NCBI GenBank assembly: GCA_964453435.1
Contig: CAYVQZ010000044.1
Location: forward strand, 1-48,484
Origin: CAYVQZ01 sp964453435
GTDB taxonomy: Bacteria; Abyssobacteria; SURF-5
Direction of reading: 5' to 3'
Length of the DNA: 48,484 bases
Part shown: positions 1-7,950 of the stretch, piece after piece
How the letters are laid out: each line of letters begins with the position of its first letter
How positions within the stretch are numbered: position 1 is the stretch's first letter
Made by a program: the position numbers and the translations under genes
Notes under the pieces: generated by a model
Database searches by the model: none
Told to the model about the DNA's origin: nothing
Seen by the model: the letters and a program-made list of their open reading frames with translations, nothing else

Positions 1-427
1 TGAAAAGACAGGAATTATGCATGGATTTTATCGAAATTTCGGAGGGAACTTCGGGTTAAAAAAAGAACAACCTCCTTTTGCCGAAATGTGGTTTGTAGAT
101 GCGAATTAATTCGCATGCGTGGCCCAGCGAATTCGCCTTTGCAGGTTTCTTCACTGGTTGGGCGCCAAACCGTTAATGTTCTGGGGACTATATGTGCGGG
201 TAGTTAGTCCAATCTGTTCAATACGCTCGAAGAGGATAGTGTCAGCGTTCTACTGTTCGAGACATTGTTTGTTTCTGATTTATGTGAACTCTCGTTACGG
301 GATTCCGCTTCGCGTCTTCGATGCCGTTTCGGGCGGAGTACATATTCCTATGTGAGAGTGCCAGTGCCGCGCAGGTGTGAGATTGTGCTAGAATCATGCG
401 TGCCCGTTAAAAAAAGGAGGGAATGCT
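1..427. other. Intergenic/edge region with a perfect palindrome
   Basis: No convincing gene is visible here; the open frames on either strand look like chance translations. The region holds a perfect 18-bp palindrome at 99-116 (ATGCGAATTAATTCGCAT) and, close to the next gene, an extended -10 element. The left edge may be the downstream flank of a gene lying outside the window. Confidence 0.5.
386..394 (+). promoter_or_regulatory. Extended -10 promoter element for the DUF3795 gene
   Basis: TGCTAGAAT matches the extended -10 pattern TGnTATAAT with one mismatch. No good -35 box is seen, as is usual for extended -10 promoters. It lies 33 bp before the ATG at 428, which has a strong AGGAGG ribosome site at 415-420. 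Confidence 0.4.
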
Positions 428-877
428 ATGGCTGTGAATCCGGATTTGCTTGCGCCGTGCGGCCTGTACTGCGGCGTGTGCGGCGTTTATATCGCCGACC
501 GCGACAACAACGAGAAGTTCAAAGAGCGGCTCGCCACTGTCTATGGAGTGACCCCCGACGCCGTCAAGTGCAAGGGGTGTCTCTCGGACGAACCGTTCGG
601 CTACTGCCAGGTGTGCCCCATCAAGTCGTGTGCCCGCGAAAAAGGCTACGACGGCTGTCACCAATGCGCCGAGTTCCCGTGTTCGACCATCGACGGGTTC
701 CCCCTGCCCGTCGGCAAGAGGGTTATCATGCGGGCAATTCCGCAATGGCGTGAGATGGGAACCGAGCAATGGGTGGAGGCTGAGGAGGCCCGCTACGTGT
801 GCCCCGAGTGCGGGGCGAAGCTGTTCCGTGGAGCCAAACGCTGCCGCGAGTGCAAGGCGACCGTTGACCGGGACTGA
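428..877 (+). CDS. DUF3795 family Cys-rich protein
   Basis: A 149-residue cytoplasmic protein. The N-terminus has the DUF3795 signature CGLYCGVCGVY (C11, C15, C18), followed by further cysteine pairs (KCKGCL, CQVCP, CARE, CHQCAEFPC) in the order usual for this family. An extra zinc-ribbon-like tail (CPECGAKL...CREC) occupies about residues 125-145. Members are presumed to bind zinc or another metal; no reaction is established. The start is fixed by AGGAGG seven bases upstream of the ATG. It stands alone, with a repeat-rich gap downstream. Family call is secure, function unknown. Confidence 0.85.
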   Translation: MAVNPDLLAPCGLYCGVCGVYIADRDNNEKFKERLATVYGVTPDAVKCKGCLSDEPFGYCQVCPIKSCAREKGYDGCHQCAEFPCSTIDGFPLPVGKRVIMRAIPQWREMGTEQWVEAEEARYVCPECGAKLFRGAKRCRECKATVDRD

Positions 878-1010
878 GGCTGTCGACAATCTCCGCTCGA
901 TGGAAACTCACAGACATCAGGGGACAGGGCAAAGCGCCAGCCGCAGGAAACTGTCCGATAATTGCCAAGTCGCAGGGAACAGTGGGTCCGTCCGATAATT
1001 CAATGTCCTG

Positions 1011-1162
1011 TGCTTCGGGGGCAGTCCGCCAATCTATCCCGCGAATGCGCGGGACTTCGCTCCGCTCAGCGAAGTGAAAAGGGGGATTCCGTAATTGGGT
1101 ACAGCCCCCTGCGCTTCGTTTTCGCTGGCATTCATAATTGTCGGACACACTCACTGTCCCGG
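1011..1162. repeat. Dispersed intergenic repeat, copy A
   Basis: The 61 bp at 1011-1071 recur exactly at 23239-23299 and, inverted and diverged, at about 21737-21816. The core contains the dyad CCCGCGAATGCGCGGG. Similarity continues through GGGGGATTCCGTAATTGGG. A second module at 1141-1162 (GGACACACTCACTGTCC) also recurs beside the other copies. No reading frame is conserved, so it looks like a REP/MITE-type non-coding repeat. Confidence 0.75.
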
Positions 1163-1302
1163 AGTTATGGAATCCTTTGTCTTCTGCGCTGGGCGAAGCG
1201 AAGTTCCGTCCCTCCCGCCGAAACACACATCGGCAAATCGTGTGACAACCTCGGCTTGCCTCTTCGCGAATGGAGACGCATTCTGTCAGGGCTCAAGGGC
1301 GC

Positions 1303-1483
1303 GTTGCCGAAAATAACTTTCCGAACGCTTCTGGTTGTCATTCTGAGCCCTTCGAGTCCCTCAGGCTAAACTCCCGCGAAGAATCTCGCCATTGATTGCG
1401 CCAAAAAAGAGAGATTCTTCGTCGCTTTGCTCCTCAGAATGACATTCTGGGAGTCTACTGGAAGAAATAGCTTTTTCGGCAAC
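1303..1483. repeat. Nested inverted repeat (MITE-like / hairpin element)
   Basis: Three nested inverted-repeat pairs are visible: GTTGCCGAAAA (1303-1313) with TTTTCGGCAAC (1473-1483); GTCATTCTGAG (1337-1347) with CTCAGAATGAC (1433-1443); and GCGAAGAATCTC (1376-1387) with GAGATTCTTCGT (1411-1422). The whole 181 bp can fold into one long cruciform or RNA hairpin. It lies just downstream of the receiver gene, so it could also end that transcript. Confidence 0.7.
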
Positions 1484-1508
1484 AGGCCGTCAAGGTCTGC
1501 TCCGTTCT

Positions 1509-1931
1509 TCAGGCGTTCTCCCCTCCCTTATGCTCACTCTGGGGCTTAGTGGTTCGAGTGGCCACAAGGGCCTTGACACGGCGAACCAGGTCGCGCGTGT
1601 TAAATGGTTTCGTCAGCAGGTCGTTGGTCAGCTTGGTTGAACCGTTCTCCTCGAGGCGCTTTGTCTCAAGAAGATTGCCGGTTACCAACATGGCCGGCGT
1701 GTCCTTGAGCTTGGAACTACGCCGCATCAACTGGAGAAGTTTTGTGCCGCTGACTTTCGGCATCACCACGTCAAGAATGACGGCGTCGAAGGTGTGCTTG
1801 CGGAGAAGCTTAAACGCCTGTTCCCCGTCCCGAGCGGTAGATACGGCAAAACCCTCGTGCTCGAGTATTGCCTTAAGCACCTCCAAAACATCCGGATCGT
1901 CGTCGGCAATCAGAACTCGCTTCTTCCCCAT
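1509..1931 (-). CDS. Stand-alone response regulator receiver protein (CheY-like)
   Basis: A single receiver domain of 140 residues with no output domain. The acidic pocket is D10-D12, the phospho-acceptor D54 (VILDVVMP), the switch threonine T84 and the conserved lysine K108 (TKPF). After about residue 125 there is only a charged tail. A G-rich ribosome site (GGGGGG) precedes the ATG. It presumably accepts phosphate from a partner kinase; the orphan kinase at 3757 lacks its own receiver and is a plausible partner, though not in the same operon. Receiver assignment is secure; the pathway is unknown. Confidence 0.9.
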   Translation of the reverse strand: MGKKRVLIADDDPDVLEVLKAILEHEGFAVSTARDGEQAFKLLRKHTFDAVILDVVMPKVSGTKLLQLMRRSSKLKDTPAMLVTGNLLETKRLEENGSTKLTNDLLTKPFNTRDLVRRVKALVATRTTKPQSEHKGGENA

Positions 1932-2454
1932 ATCCGTACCCCCCAGACCTCACAAAGACAATCACTATAAAAACAGGCTTGTCGGGGGACATCTAAACGG
2001 GGAATCTCATTGAATACGGGGACCCGTCTTCCTGTACGCTTCCTGAAACCGAGAATTATGTATGATTTGACGTGGGAAAACGGAAAAATGACGATGAATC
2101 CTCTTCGGGAAGTGATTCTACCATGCCGATTCCCATTTTGCAAGCCCAAAAGAAAAATTCTCCTCTTCAGTTGATTCACATGTGCAAGAAAACGGGCAAA
2201 CACGCAAATCAGCATGCCGCTCCGACCTGACGTCGTGCGTGAGGATGAGTTTTTTTCATTTTCCGAAATGGAGCCGGCAGACTCCCACTGCGCCGGGAAT
2301 CTTCCTGCGGCATGAATACCATGTGGAGGCAACTCGTCTAATTGGATGGATGAGCCGCATTCGAGTGTGGTTTTTTTCACATTGAAAGTGTATAATGACG
2401 AAAAGGGGAAACATGGTTCCGAGCCGGCTGAAATCCCGCATGAGTGGGGCAATT
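1932..2454. other. Divergent intergenic region
   Basis: Separates the receiver gene (minus) from the HEAT-repeat gene (plus). No gene is convincing here. A perfect -10 hexamer TATAAT lies at 2391-2396 pointing right, with only a poor -35. An AAAAGGGG tract (2400-2408) upstream of ATG 2413 could serve a longer form of the next protein. Confidence 0.4.
2391..2396 (+). promoter_or_regulatory. -10 box (TATAAT) for the HEAT-repeat/kinase operon
   Basis: A perfect TATAAT hexamer, with no good TTGACA-like box 16-18 bp upstream. Transcription from it would start near 2403, leaving about 50 nt of leader before the preferred start at 2455. Confidence 0.4.
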
Positions 2455-3732
2455 ATGAGACAAATGCTTACTATAAAATTCTATCTTTGCGCAATCGCCA
2501 GTCTTGTGCTGCTTGCAGTCCTGGTGGTTGAGGTTCCTCCCGTGGAAGGAGCTTCCTCGTTCCTGTCCGAGGAACGTCAAGTTGCGGGGACAAATGGCCA
2601 CGGCGTTCCTTCCGTTGTTGATTCTTCTCTATCCACGCGCCAGCTTATTGTCGCCCTTCAGCATGCGGAATTCAGATATCAGCGTCGCCTGGCGGCGCAG
2701 TATCTCGGCGAACGGGGCGAGGCTGAGGCTGTCCCATACCTGGTCCGGGCGCTCGAAGACCCGGAGGAAGTGGTTCAAAAGGCCGCTGCCGAATCGCTTG
2801 TGAAACTTGGCGGCCCCGAAATCTTCGGAGAACTGATCGAACGACTCGACAATTCGAGAGAAAGCGTGCGGAAATACTCGGCCTATGTGTTGGGCAGACT
2901 CGGAACGAAGGAGAACCGCACGGTAGTCGAAGCTCTCGAAAAGCTGGCCGGCGACCCGGATGGCGCCGTGAGGGCTGAAGCTTTCTATGCGCTGTACGAG
3001 ATAAACTCACCGTCCAGCGAAGACATCTTCGTCCACGGTCTGCGTGACAAGGAGCCCCGAGTCAGGAGTTACGCGGCCACAGCTCTCGGCAATCTCAAGG
3101 GGAAGGTGGGCGAGAAGGCCCTTATCAATGCGTTCGAGCGTGAAACTAATGAGGATGTGAGGCGCATTATGGCCTCCGCACTCGGGAAAATAGGAAGCGC
3201 TCCCGCTGTCAGCGCTCTCGTGGAAGCTCTTCCGAACGAGACGCCTGCGGTTCGAGCCGATATTGCGGTGGCGCTTGGGGAAACAAAGACGCCGGAAACC
3301 ATTGAGGCTCTCACAAAAGTGCTCTCTGACCCGAACGCAACGGTCCGTACGAAAGCGGCGGAGTCGCTGCTGAGAATGAACGACCCAACAACGGCGGACG
3401 CGCTGGCTTCCGCCTTGAGCGATCCCGCCGTGAGCGTCCGCAGACCGGCTTCGAAGGCATTGGTCCGCCTTGCGACCAAATCTCAGGTTGACGAATTGAT
3501 CGCCGCCCTGGGCGACAGCGACGAGACCGTTGCGCAAAATGTCATGGACGCATTAATCGGCTTGAATGACCTTGACGTTGTTCATGAGCTGATGGAGGTT
3601 ATTGACAGTCCGAACTACCGGCAGGCGGCGCGGGCGCTGCGGGTGCTCGAGGAAATCACCCACAGGCCCTATGGTTCCGATATTCACCAGTGGAAGAAGT
3701 GGTATCAAGAGTATTTTAAAATCAGCGGCTGA
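2455..3732 (+). CDS. Exported HEAT-repeat (PBS-lyase type) protein
   Basis: About 425 residues. From the ATG at 2455 the protein opens with a textbook signal peptide: a short basic start, a hydrophobic core of about 18 residues (LCAIASLVLLAVLVV) and a likely cleavage site after VEGA. The rest is a run of about ten HEAT-like repeats of roughly 31 residues, e.g. AVPYLVRALEDPEEVVQKAA and PAVSALVEALPNETPAVRAD, forming an alpha-solenoid typical of protein-binding scaffolds. The frame stays open back to 2395, and ATG 2413 has a better ribosome site, but that start puts an atypical leader before the signal. It precedes a histidine kinase by 24 nt, suggesting an operon. The binding partner is unknown. 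Confidence 0.85.
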   Translation: MRQMLTIKFYLCAIASLVLLAVLVVEVPPVEGASSFLSEERQVAGTNGHGVPSVVDSSLSTRQLIVALQHAEFRYQRRLAAQYLGERGEAEAVPYLVRALEDPEEVVQKAAAESLVKLGGPEIFGELIERLDNSRESVRKYSAYVLGRLGTKENRTVVEALEKLAGDPDGAVRAEAFYALYEINSPSSEDIFVHGLRDKEPRVRSYAATALGNLKGKVGEKALINAFERETNEDVRRIMASALGKIGSAPAVSALVEALPNETPAVRADIAVALGETKTPETIEALTKVLSDPNATVRTKAAESLLRMNDPTTADALASALSDPAVSVRRPASKALVRLATKSQVDELIAALGDSDETVAQNVMDALIGLNDLDVVHELMEVIDSPNYRQAARALRVLEEITHRPYGSDIHQWKKWYQEYFKISG

Positions 3733-3756
3733 TATTTTCTGGTTGTGGGTTAAACC

Positions 3757-4476
3757 GTGAAAAAAGACGAACAAGAGCGAGGTGGATGGAGTGTTTCCCA
3801 TCTTGTGCAATGCCAGAAACTTGCGCTGATGGGTAAACTGTCGTCGAGCATCACCCACGAAATAAACAATCATCTCACGGGCGTCAGCGGATATGCACAG
3901 CTTCTGCTGTCTCAGGAACGAGCCAAAGAGATCGCGCGTGAACTCGAGAAGATAAACGAATCCGCTGTTAAATGCAACAGGATTATTTCGGATTTCAAAC
4001 GCCTTTCTCATTCCGGCAGCGGTGAGAAGGAATTCAACAACCTGAACTTAATACTTCAATCAGTCGTCAATTTGCTTCGTCATCAATTCATGAAGAAATC
4101 ACTGGAACTCCACGAAGCCTATTCCGAGGAAATTCCGGCGATCGAGGTTGACACGCCCGCCATCGAGCAAGTATTCTTGAATATCATACAGAATGCTCTC
4201 GAAGCTCTCGAGGATACGGGGAGCCGTCTATTGATTTCAACTTTGCTCGAGGACGGTCAGATAGTTGTCAATTTTGAGGACGATGGTTCCGGATTCAGCG
4301 AAGGGGCGAGGGAACACCTTTTCACTCCGTTCTTCACAACAAAGTCGCCCGTTTCGTGTCCGGGGTTGGGACTCGTTGCGGCGAAGGCGCTTGTCGAGGA
4401 GCATGCGGGAAGCCTCGAAGTGAGGAACTGTCCGGAAGGAGGAGCGCACGTGCGGATTGCGTTCCCTTGCGACTGA
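3757..4476 (+). CDS. Soluble sensor-less histidine kinase
   Basis: A 239-residue kinase core starting at GTG. It has HisKA with the phospho-acceptor H34 (SSSITHEINNHLTG) and a HATPase_c domain with N box (NIIQNALEAL), G1 (DDGSGF), F box (FTPFFTTK) and G2 (GLGLVAAKAL). There is no transmembrane segment, PAS or GAF domain; input probably comes through a partner protein. The preceding gene encodes an exported HEAT protein and the following one a 73-residue unknown; all three are closely spaced. The orphan receiver at 1509-1931 is a possible phosphate acceptor, by proximity only. Confidence 0.9.
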   Translation: MKKDEQERGGWSVSHLVQCQKLALMGKLSSSITHEINNHLTGVSGYAQLLLSQERAKEIARELEKINESAVKCNRIISDFKRLSHSGSGEKEFNNLNLILQSVVNLLRHQFMKKSLELHEAYSEEIPAIEVDTPAIEQVFLNIIQNALEALEDTGSRLLISTLLEDGQIVVNFEDDGSGFSEGAREHLFTPFFTTKSPVSCPGLGLVAAKALVEEHAGSLEVRNCPEGGAHVRIAFPCD

Positions 4477-4493
4477 CCTGAACCAGACAAAAA

Positions 4494-4715
4494 ATGAAAA
4501 TCACCACAGAGATAGTTGAAAATTTTCTTCGCGGCCTTGAGTGCCGTTACGAGCGGGAGAAAATGTCGCTTGCGGGAGTTGAAAACGTCGAGATTCGTCT
4601 CTTTAATCATTCCACCGGCGAACAGGCCGCGCGGCTCGAATTCATAAATAATATCCTCACAAAGATCGACTATTGGGACCAAAACAAAAAGACCATTGAG
4701 ACCATAGTCATGTAA
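4494..4715 (+). CDS. Small hypothetical protein after the kinase
   Basis: A 73-residue frame starting 17 nt after the kinase stop, same strand. No recognised family. The composition is protein-like, with a mixed-charge helical first third (ITTEIVENFLRGLECRYERE) and an aromatic, polar tail. No clear ribosome site is seen, so translation may depend on the preceding gene. It may be a small accessory of the kinase, but nothing shows this directly. Confidence 0.5.
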   Translation: MKITTEIVENFLRGLECRYEREKMSLAGVENVEIRLFNHSTGEQAARLEFINNILTKIDYWDQNKKTIETIVM

Positions 4716-4897
4716 CAGCACGCCGCCCGATAACGTGTCGGTGTCACGCTCGCGCGTTCGGTCGTGCGCCATTCCGAAACAATCCAAACTTTTCCCGCAT
4801 GCATTCTCCGTCGGCCGCCCGGGTGATTCGCCCGCGACCTCTCCCGGTTTCGGTTCTGGCGCAAGGAGAAAAAGCGTTTTGGAAAGCCTCTCGGTTT

Positions 4898-5770
4898 TCA
4901 AGAGGAGTTTCGTGCGGAGTAGGACGTCAGCTCGATTCTCTCCCTCTCCAATGTTTCCCGAATCTTGAGAGAACCGAGCGCTTCGAGTTCCTTTTGCCAC
5001 TTGTATCGCCACGGGTGATTCAGGCTCAGGCGCACGTCATCGGAGCCGGGATGGCACGAAAGCTCTGTCGTTCCCGCAGGAAGGTTCCGGAGAATGCCCT
5101 CGAGTGTGGCTTCGACAAGGTGGCCCGCGCAATCCAAACCAAGATAGTAATCCGCCGATTGCAGGTCTGTATCCCGCATTATGTGTTGGTTGTAGCTTGC
5201 AAGGATTGACAGGCTTATACCCTTCAGTGTTTGCCCGAACCTCGGACGAGGTTTCACGCGGGCGATCGAACGCTTTTTCGGCAATCTCAGCCACCCGACG
5301 TTGAATTCCCGCGCAAGCGCCGCGACGACCCGGAACACTGGCGGGACCATGTGGATATGCTGGTGACTGTCCACATGGGTAATTCGGACGCCGGCAGAAC
5401 GAATTTTTTCCATTTGGGCTCTCAGTTCTCGTTCTACTTCCGAGAGACTCACAAAGCCGAGAATCGTTCGGGCAGACAAAGTCACCGGGTTCTGGGGGAA
5501 CAGATTGTCTCCCCTGACCAACGAGGGAACCTCAACCGAATCGAGCACCGGCTCGCCCGTCAACGACGGTCCGCGTGTCAATGTCAGATGCGCGCCAATG
5601 TCCAGCCCCTCATTCTCCCTGGAGAGTGCGACCGCATGCTCGAAGGCGGCGCCGTTCGCCATGAGAGAAGCGGCGGTCACCACCCCGTTTCGATACGCGT
5701 CTATGATCCCGAAGTTTATATCCTCTTCGAGCCCGAAATCATCCGCATTCACAATAAGAAGCTTCTTCAT
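4898..5770 (-). CDS. ChbG/HpnK (YdjC-like) carbohydrate deacetylase
   Basis: A 290-residue YdjC-family metal-dependent deacetylase of the TIM-barrel type. The N-terminal metal motif is NADDFG (D10, D11), followed by GAHLTLT with the ligand histidine and the HVDSHQHIHM motif with the catalytic and metal-binding histidines. Family members remove acetyl groups from N-acetylglucosamine-containing substrates; HpnK acts on a hopanoid glycoside and ChbG on chito-oligosaccharides. Its ATG overlaps the stop of the upstream GT-C glycosyltransferase by 4 nt, so the pair probably builds and trims a lipid-linked or surface sugar. The exact substrate cannot be told from sequence. Confidence 0.88.
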   Translation of the reverse strand: MKKLLIVNADDFGLEEDINFGIIDAYRNGVVTAASLMANGAAFEHAVALSRENEGLDIGAHLTLTRGPSLTGEPVLDSVEVPSLVRGDNLFPQNPVTLSARTILGFVSLSEVERELRAQMEKIRSAGVRITHVDSHQHIHMVPPVFRVVAALAREFNVGWLRLPKKRSIARVKPRPRFGQTLKGISLSILASYNQHIMRDTDLQSADYYLGLDCAGHLVEATLEGILRNLPAGTTELSCHPGSDDVRLSLNHPWRYKWQKELEALGSLKIRETLERERIELTSYSARNSS

Positions 5771-7260
5771 TGTCCCAGACCGTAATTGACATCCTGTCTG
5801 TATGTAAATCGCAGGTTGCGAATTCGAAACAGCTCCAACGATTTATATTCCCAGACACGCTCCAATTCCGCTTCGACGCCGGCTCGCTCAAAATGGCGTG
5901 GAATTTCATTTGTCACGAAAACGGGAAGATTCCCTTCCAACCGATTACGAGCCTCGGCAAGAGCGTCGAGATTCATGGCGACCGCACCCGGTGAATGCTC
6001 GGTCACCACATATACGGTCTCCGGCGAACTGGGGTAAGTATAGTAGTGGACCATTGGTTCGAGAGAAGTCGTCAGCAGCAGGTTACCGCCGACGATCTCA
6101 CCAATCGATTCCGCCACCACTTTATCATCATCCGCCTGCCGCAGGTAAAGAAGCTCCCCCAAACTCGGTCCCAATGTCGCGGTTACGAGCAGGACAAGAG
6201 ATATCCCTTTGACAGCGTTGGCGAAAATCCCTCGCAGGCGGACAATCCTCCTGTCGACCTGATCGGCGGCGGCAAACAGCAACAGAACGCAGGGTGGCGC
6301 CGCGATGAGAAAGTATCGGTGAACTGAGTACATCCCCGTATAAAAAAGATACACGACCAGCACCCATGTTCCTCCGAACAGGGCAACACGGTACTTTCGG
6401 AACGCGACGAGCGCCGCAAAACCCAGTACGGCCGCCGCCGCCAACACCGGCGTCAGCGATTCAAGCGCCACACGCGTAGTGCTGTCAAGATACCTGCCGA
6501 AGTCATAGTAGGTGAACAGAAACCTGTCTGAAAAACTTGCGAGATGTCTGATGAGCGCCGGCCGGTACATGGCGGCAAGGCATCCGACGAAGCCGAGCAA
6601 CGAGACCATAACCAGCTTTCCCAAGACCAACCACTCGTGTTTGTCTCTTCTGTACGAGAGCAGCGTCAGCAGTGGCAAAGCGATAAACATGGCGGCATTC
6701 GGCCGCGCCGACCACGTCGCCCCAAAGGATATTCCAAAGGCAAGAGCGGTCAGCTTTTCGCGGTCCGTAACCATGCGCTCGAACAGATAAAGTGACCATA
6801 GCGCAAAGGCGAAGCCCGCCACTTCGTGGGAAAGGTAAGTCGAAAACCGGATGAACGCCGGTGAAAGCATGAGGGCCAACGCCGAGACAAGCGCCGTCTC
6901 ACGGTTAACGAGCCTCCGAACCAAATGGTAAAAAGGCCACATGCCGGCAGCGCCCAAAATGACGGCAATCGTGTTCAAAGCGCCAATGTGGCTCGTGTCG
7001 AACGCGCGGGCAAATAGCGTGCCGAAAACAAACAAATACATGGTGAGCGGGTGGTCCCAATATGAAGAGTATATCCCCTCATCGAGATAGCGGTATGCCG
7101 ACAGGGCCTCGCGATACGAATCGGGTTCACCCAGGTCGGGACGCATGAAAAAAACCCCGAGCGCAAACGAAAAAAGGACAAGACCGAGCGGTGCGGCCAC
7201 ATTCCACCGGATTGTTCTGTCGCCGGATATGTGGGGCGGCTCGTGGAAGGGGACGTTCAT
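5767..7260 (-). CDS. Integral-membrane GT-C glycosyltransferase (PMT/ArnT-like, GT39/83)
   Basis: A 497-residue polytopic membrane protein with about ten hydrophobic segments in residues 25-375 and a soluble C-terminal domain of roughly 120 residues. After the first segment comes a long loop with the acidic motif GEPDSYREALSAYRYLDEG, as in dolichol- or undecaprenyl-phosphate-sugar-dependent GT-C enzymes, followed by the SSYWDHPLTMYLF segment. It would transfer a sugar from a polyprenyl-phosphate donor on the outer face of the membrane. It is the first gene of a two-gene minus-strand operon with the YdjC-type deacetylase. Donor and acceptor are unknown. Confidence 0.85.
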   Translation of the reverse strand: MNVPFHEPPHISGDRTIRWNVAAPLGLVLFSFALGVFFMRPDLGEPDSYREALSAYRYLDEGIYSSYWDHPLTMYLFVFGTLFARAFDTSHIGALNTIAVILGAAGMWPFYHLVRRLVNRETALVSALALMLSPAFIRFSTYLSHEVAGFAFALWSLYLFERMVTDREKLTALAFGISFGATWSARPNAAMFIALPLLTLLSYRRDKHEWLVLGKLVMVSLLGFVGCLAAMYRPALIRHLASFSDRFLFTYYDFGRYLDSTTRVALESLTPVLAAAAVLGFAALVAFRKYRVALFGGTWVLVVYLFYTGMYSVHRYFLIAAPPCVLLLFAAADQVDRRIVRLRGIFANAVKGISLVLLVTATLGPSLGELLYLRQADDDKVVAESIGEIVGGNLLLTTSLEPMVHYYTYPSSPETVYVVTEHSPGAVAMNLDALAEARNRLEGNLPVFVTNEIPRHFERAGVEAELERVWEYKSLELFRIRNLRFTYRQDVNYGLGQ

Positions 7261-7950
7261 TGGAACGCGGGCCTCGGAAATATTTGGTCAGGGTTCAAGA
7301 ATAAATCCGCCTCGTTAAGGGGTGCTGCGCTCGCGCCCGGAGGCGGCAAAAATCTGCCCGAACGGTTCGTGCGGGATGAGACACCGGTCCGCGAGATCAT
7401 GCTCATTTATCAGGGGGATTCTCTTGCTTATGTTTCTCTCATCGATGGTTTCGCTTTGTTTGCAGGCGGGCCCCGTCACCGAAAATGCTCGGCGGTTCAG
7501 CATTCCCGCCCCGCGAGTTCTCTCGCGAAAAACGGCAAGATTGACCGAAGTTCCTCGCCGCCACCGGCGGGAAATTGGACACGTCCATGTCGGTGGTTTG
7601 ACATTCAAATAGTCGGCAAACCGCGCTTACGATGATACATGCGCAACAGGAGCAAGTCAAGCTACTATTGGAAGAAAGGAGGCGCCACAATTGACCCGAC
7701 CGCTTGTCGGTTCTCCCTTCGCGCGGCGTTTGACCGGTTGTCCGGCCGGGGGCTTTTTTGCTGCGACTCTTTTGCTTGACAAGGAGAGCATTGGTTGGAT
7801 AGAATCGAGAAACTAATAAGTCCGACGTCCAACTTTCTAGTTTTGAAATCTTCCCGGCGATGAGACAAAGTCGAATGAGGAATGACTCGCCGGCAAGAGT
7901 TCTCCCAGACTTTTGCCGAAGGGTGGAAGGCTTTCCGAACGGAGCGCGCG
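7261..7950. other. Intergenic region upstream of the hyu operon
   Basis: Nearly 700 bp between two divergent operons. No frame on either strand looks like a gene. The right part carries a strong promoter (7776-7805). A small dyad CCGGTTGTCCGG followed by GGGGGCTTTTTT (7736-7759) resembles a weak terminator. Confidence 0.45.
7776..7805 (+). promoter_or_regulatory. Sigma-70 promoter of the hyuABAB operon
   Basis: TTGACA at 7776-7781 and TAGAAT at 7800-7805 with an 18-bp spacer: perfect -35, one mismatch in -10. It reads towards the duplicated hyuA/hyuB genes and leaves a leader of about 140 nt before GTG 7951. Confidence 0.7.

Noticed and set aside
119..355. Open frame of 78 codons near the left edge
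   Set aside because: No ribosome site, cysteine- and arginine-rich random composition, overlaps other chance frames.
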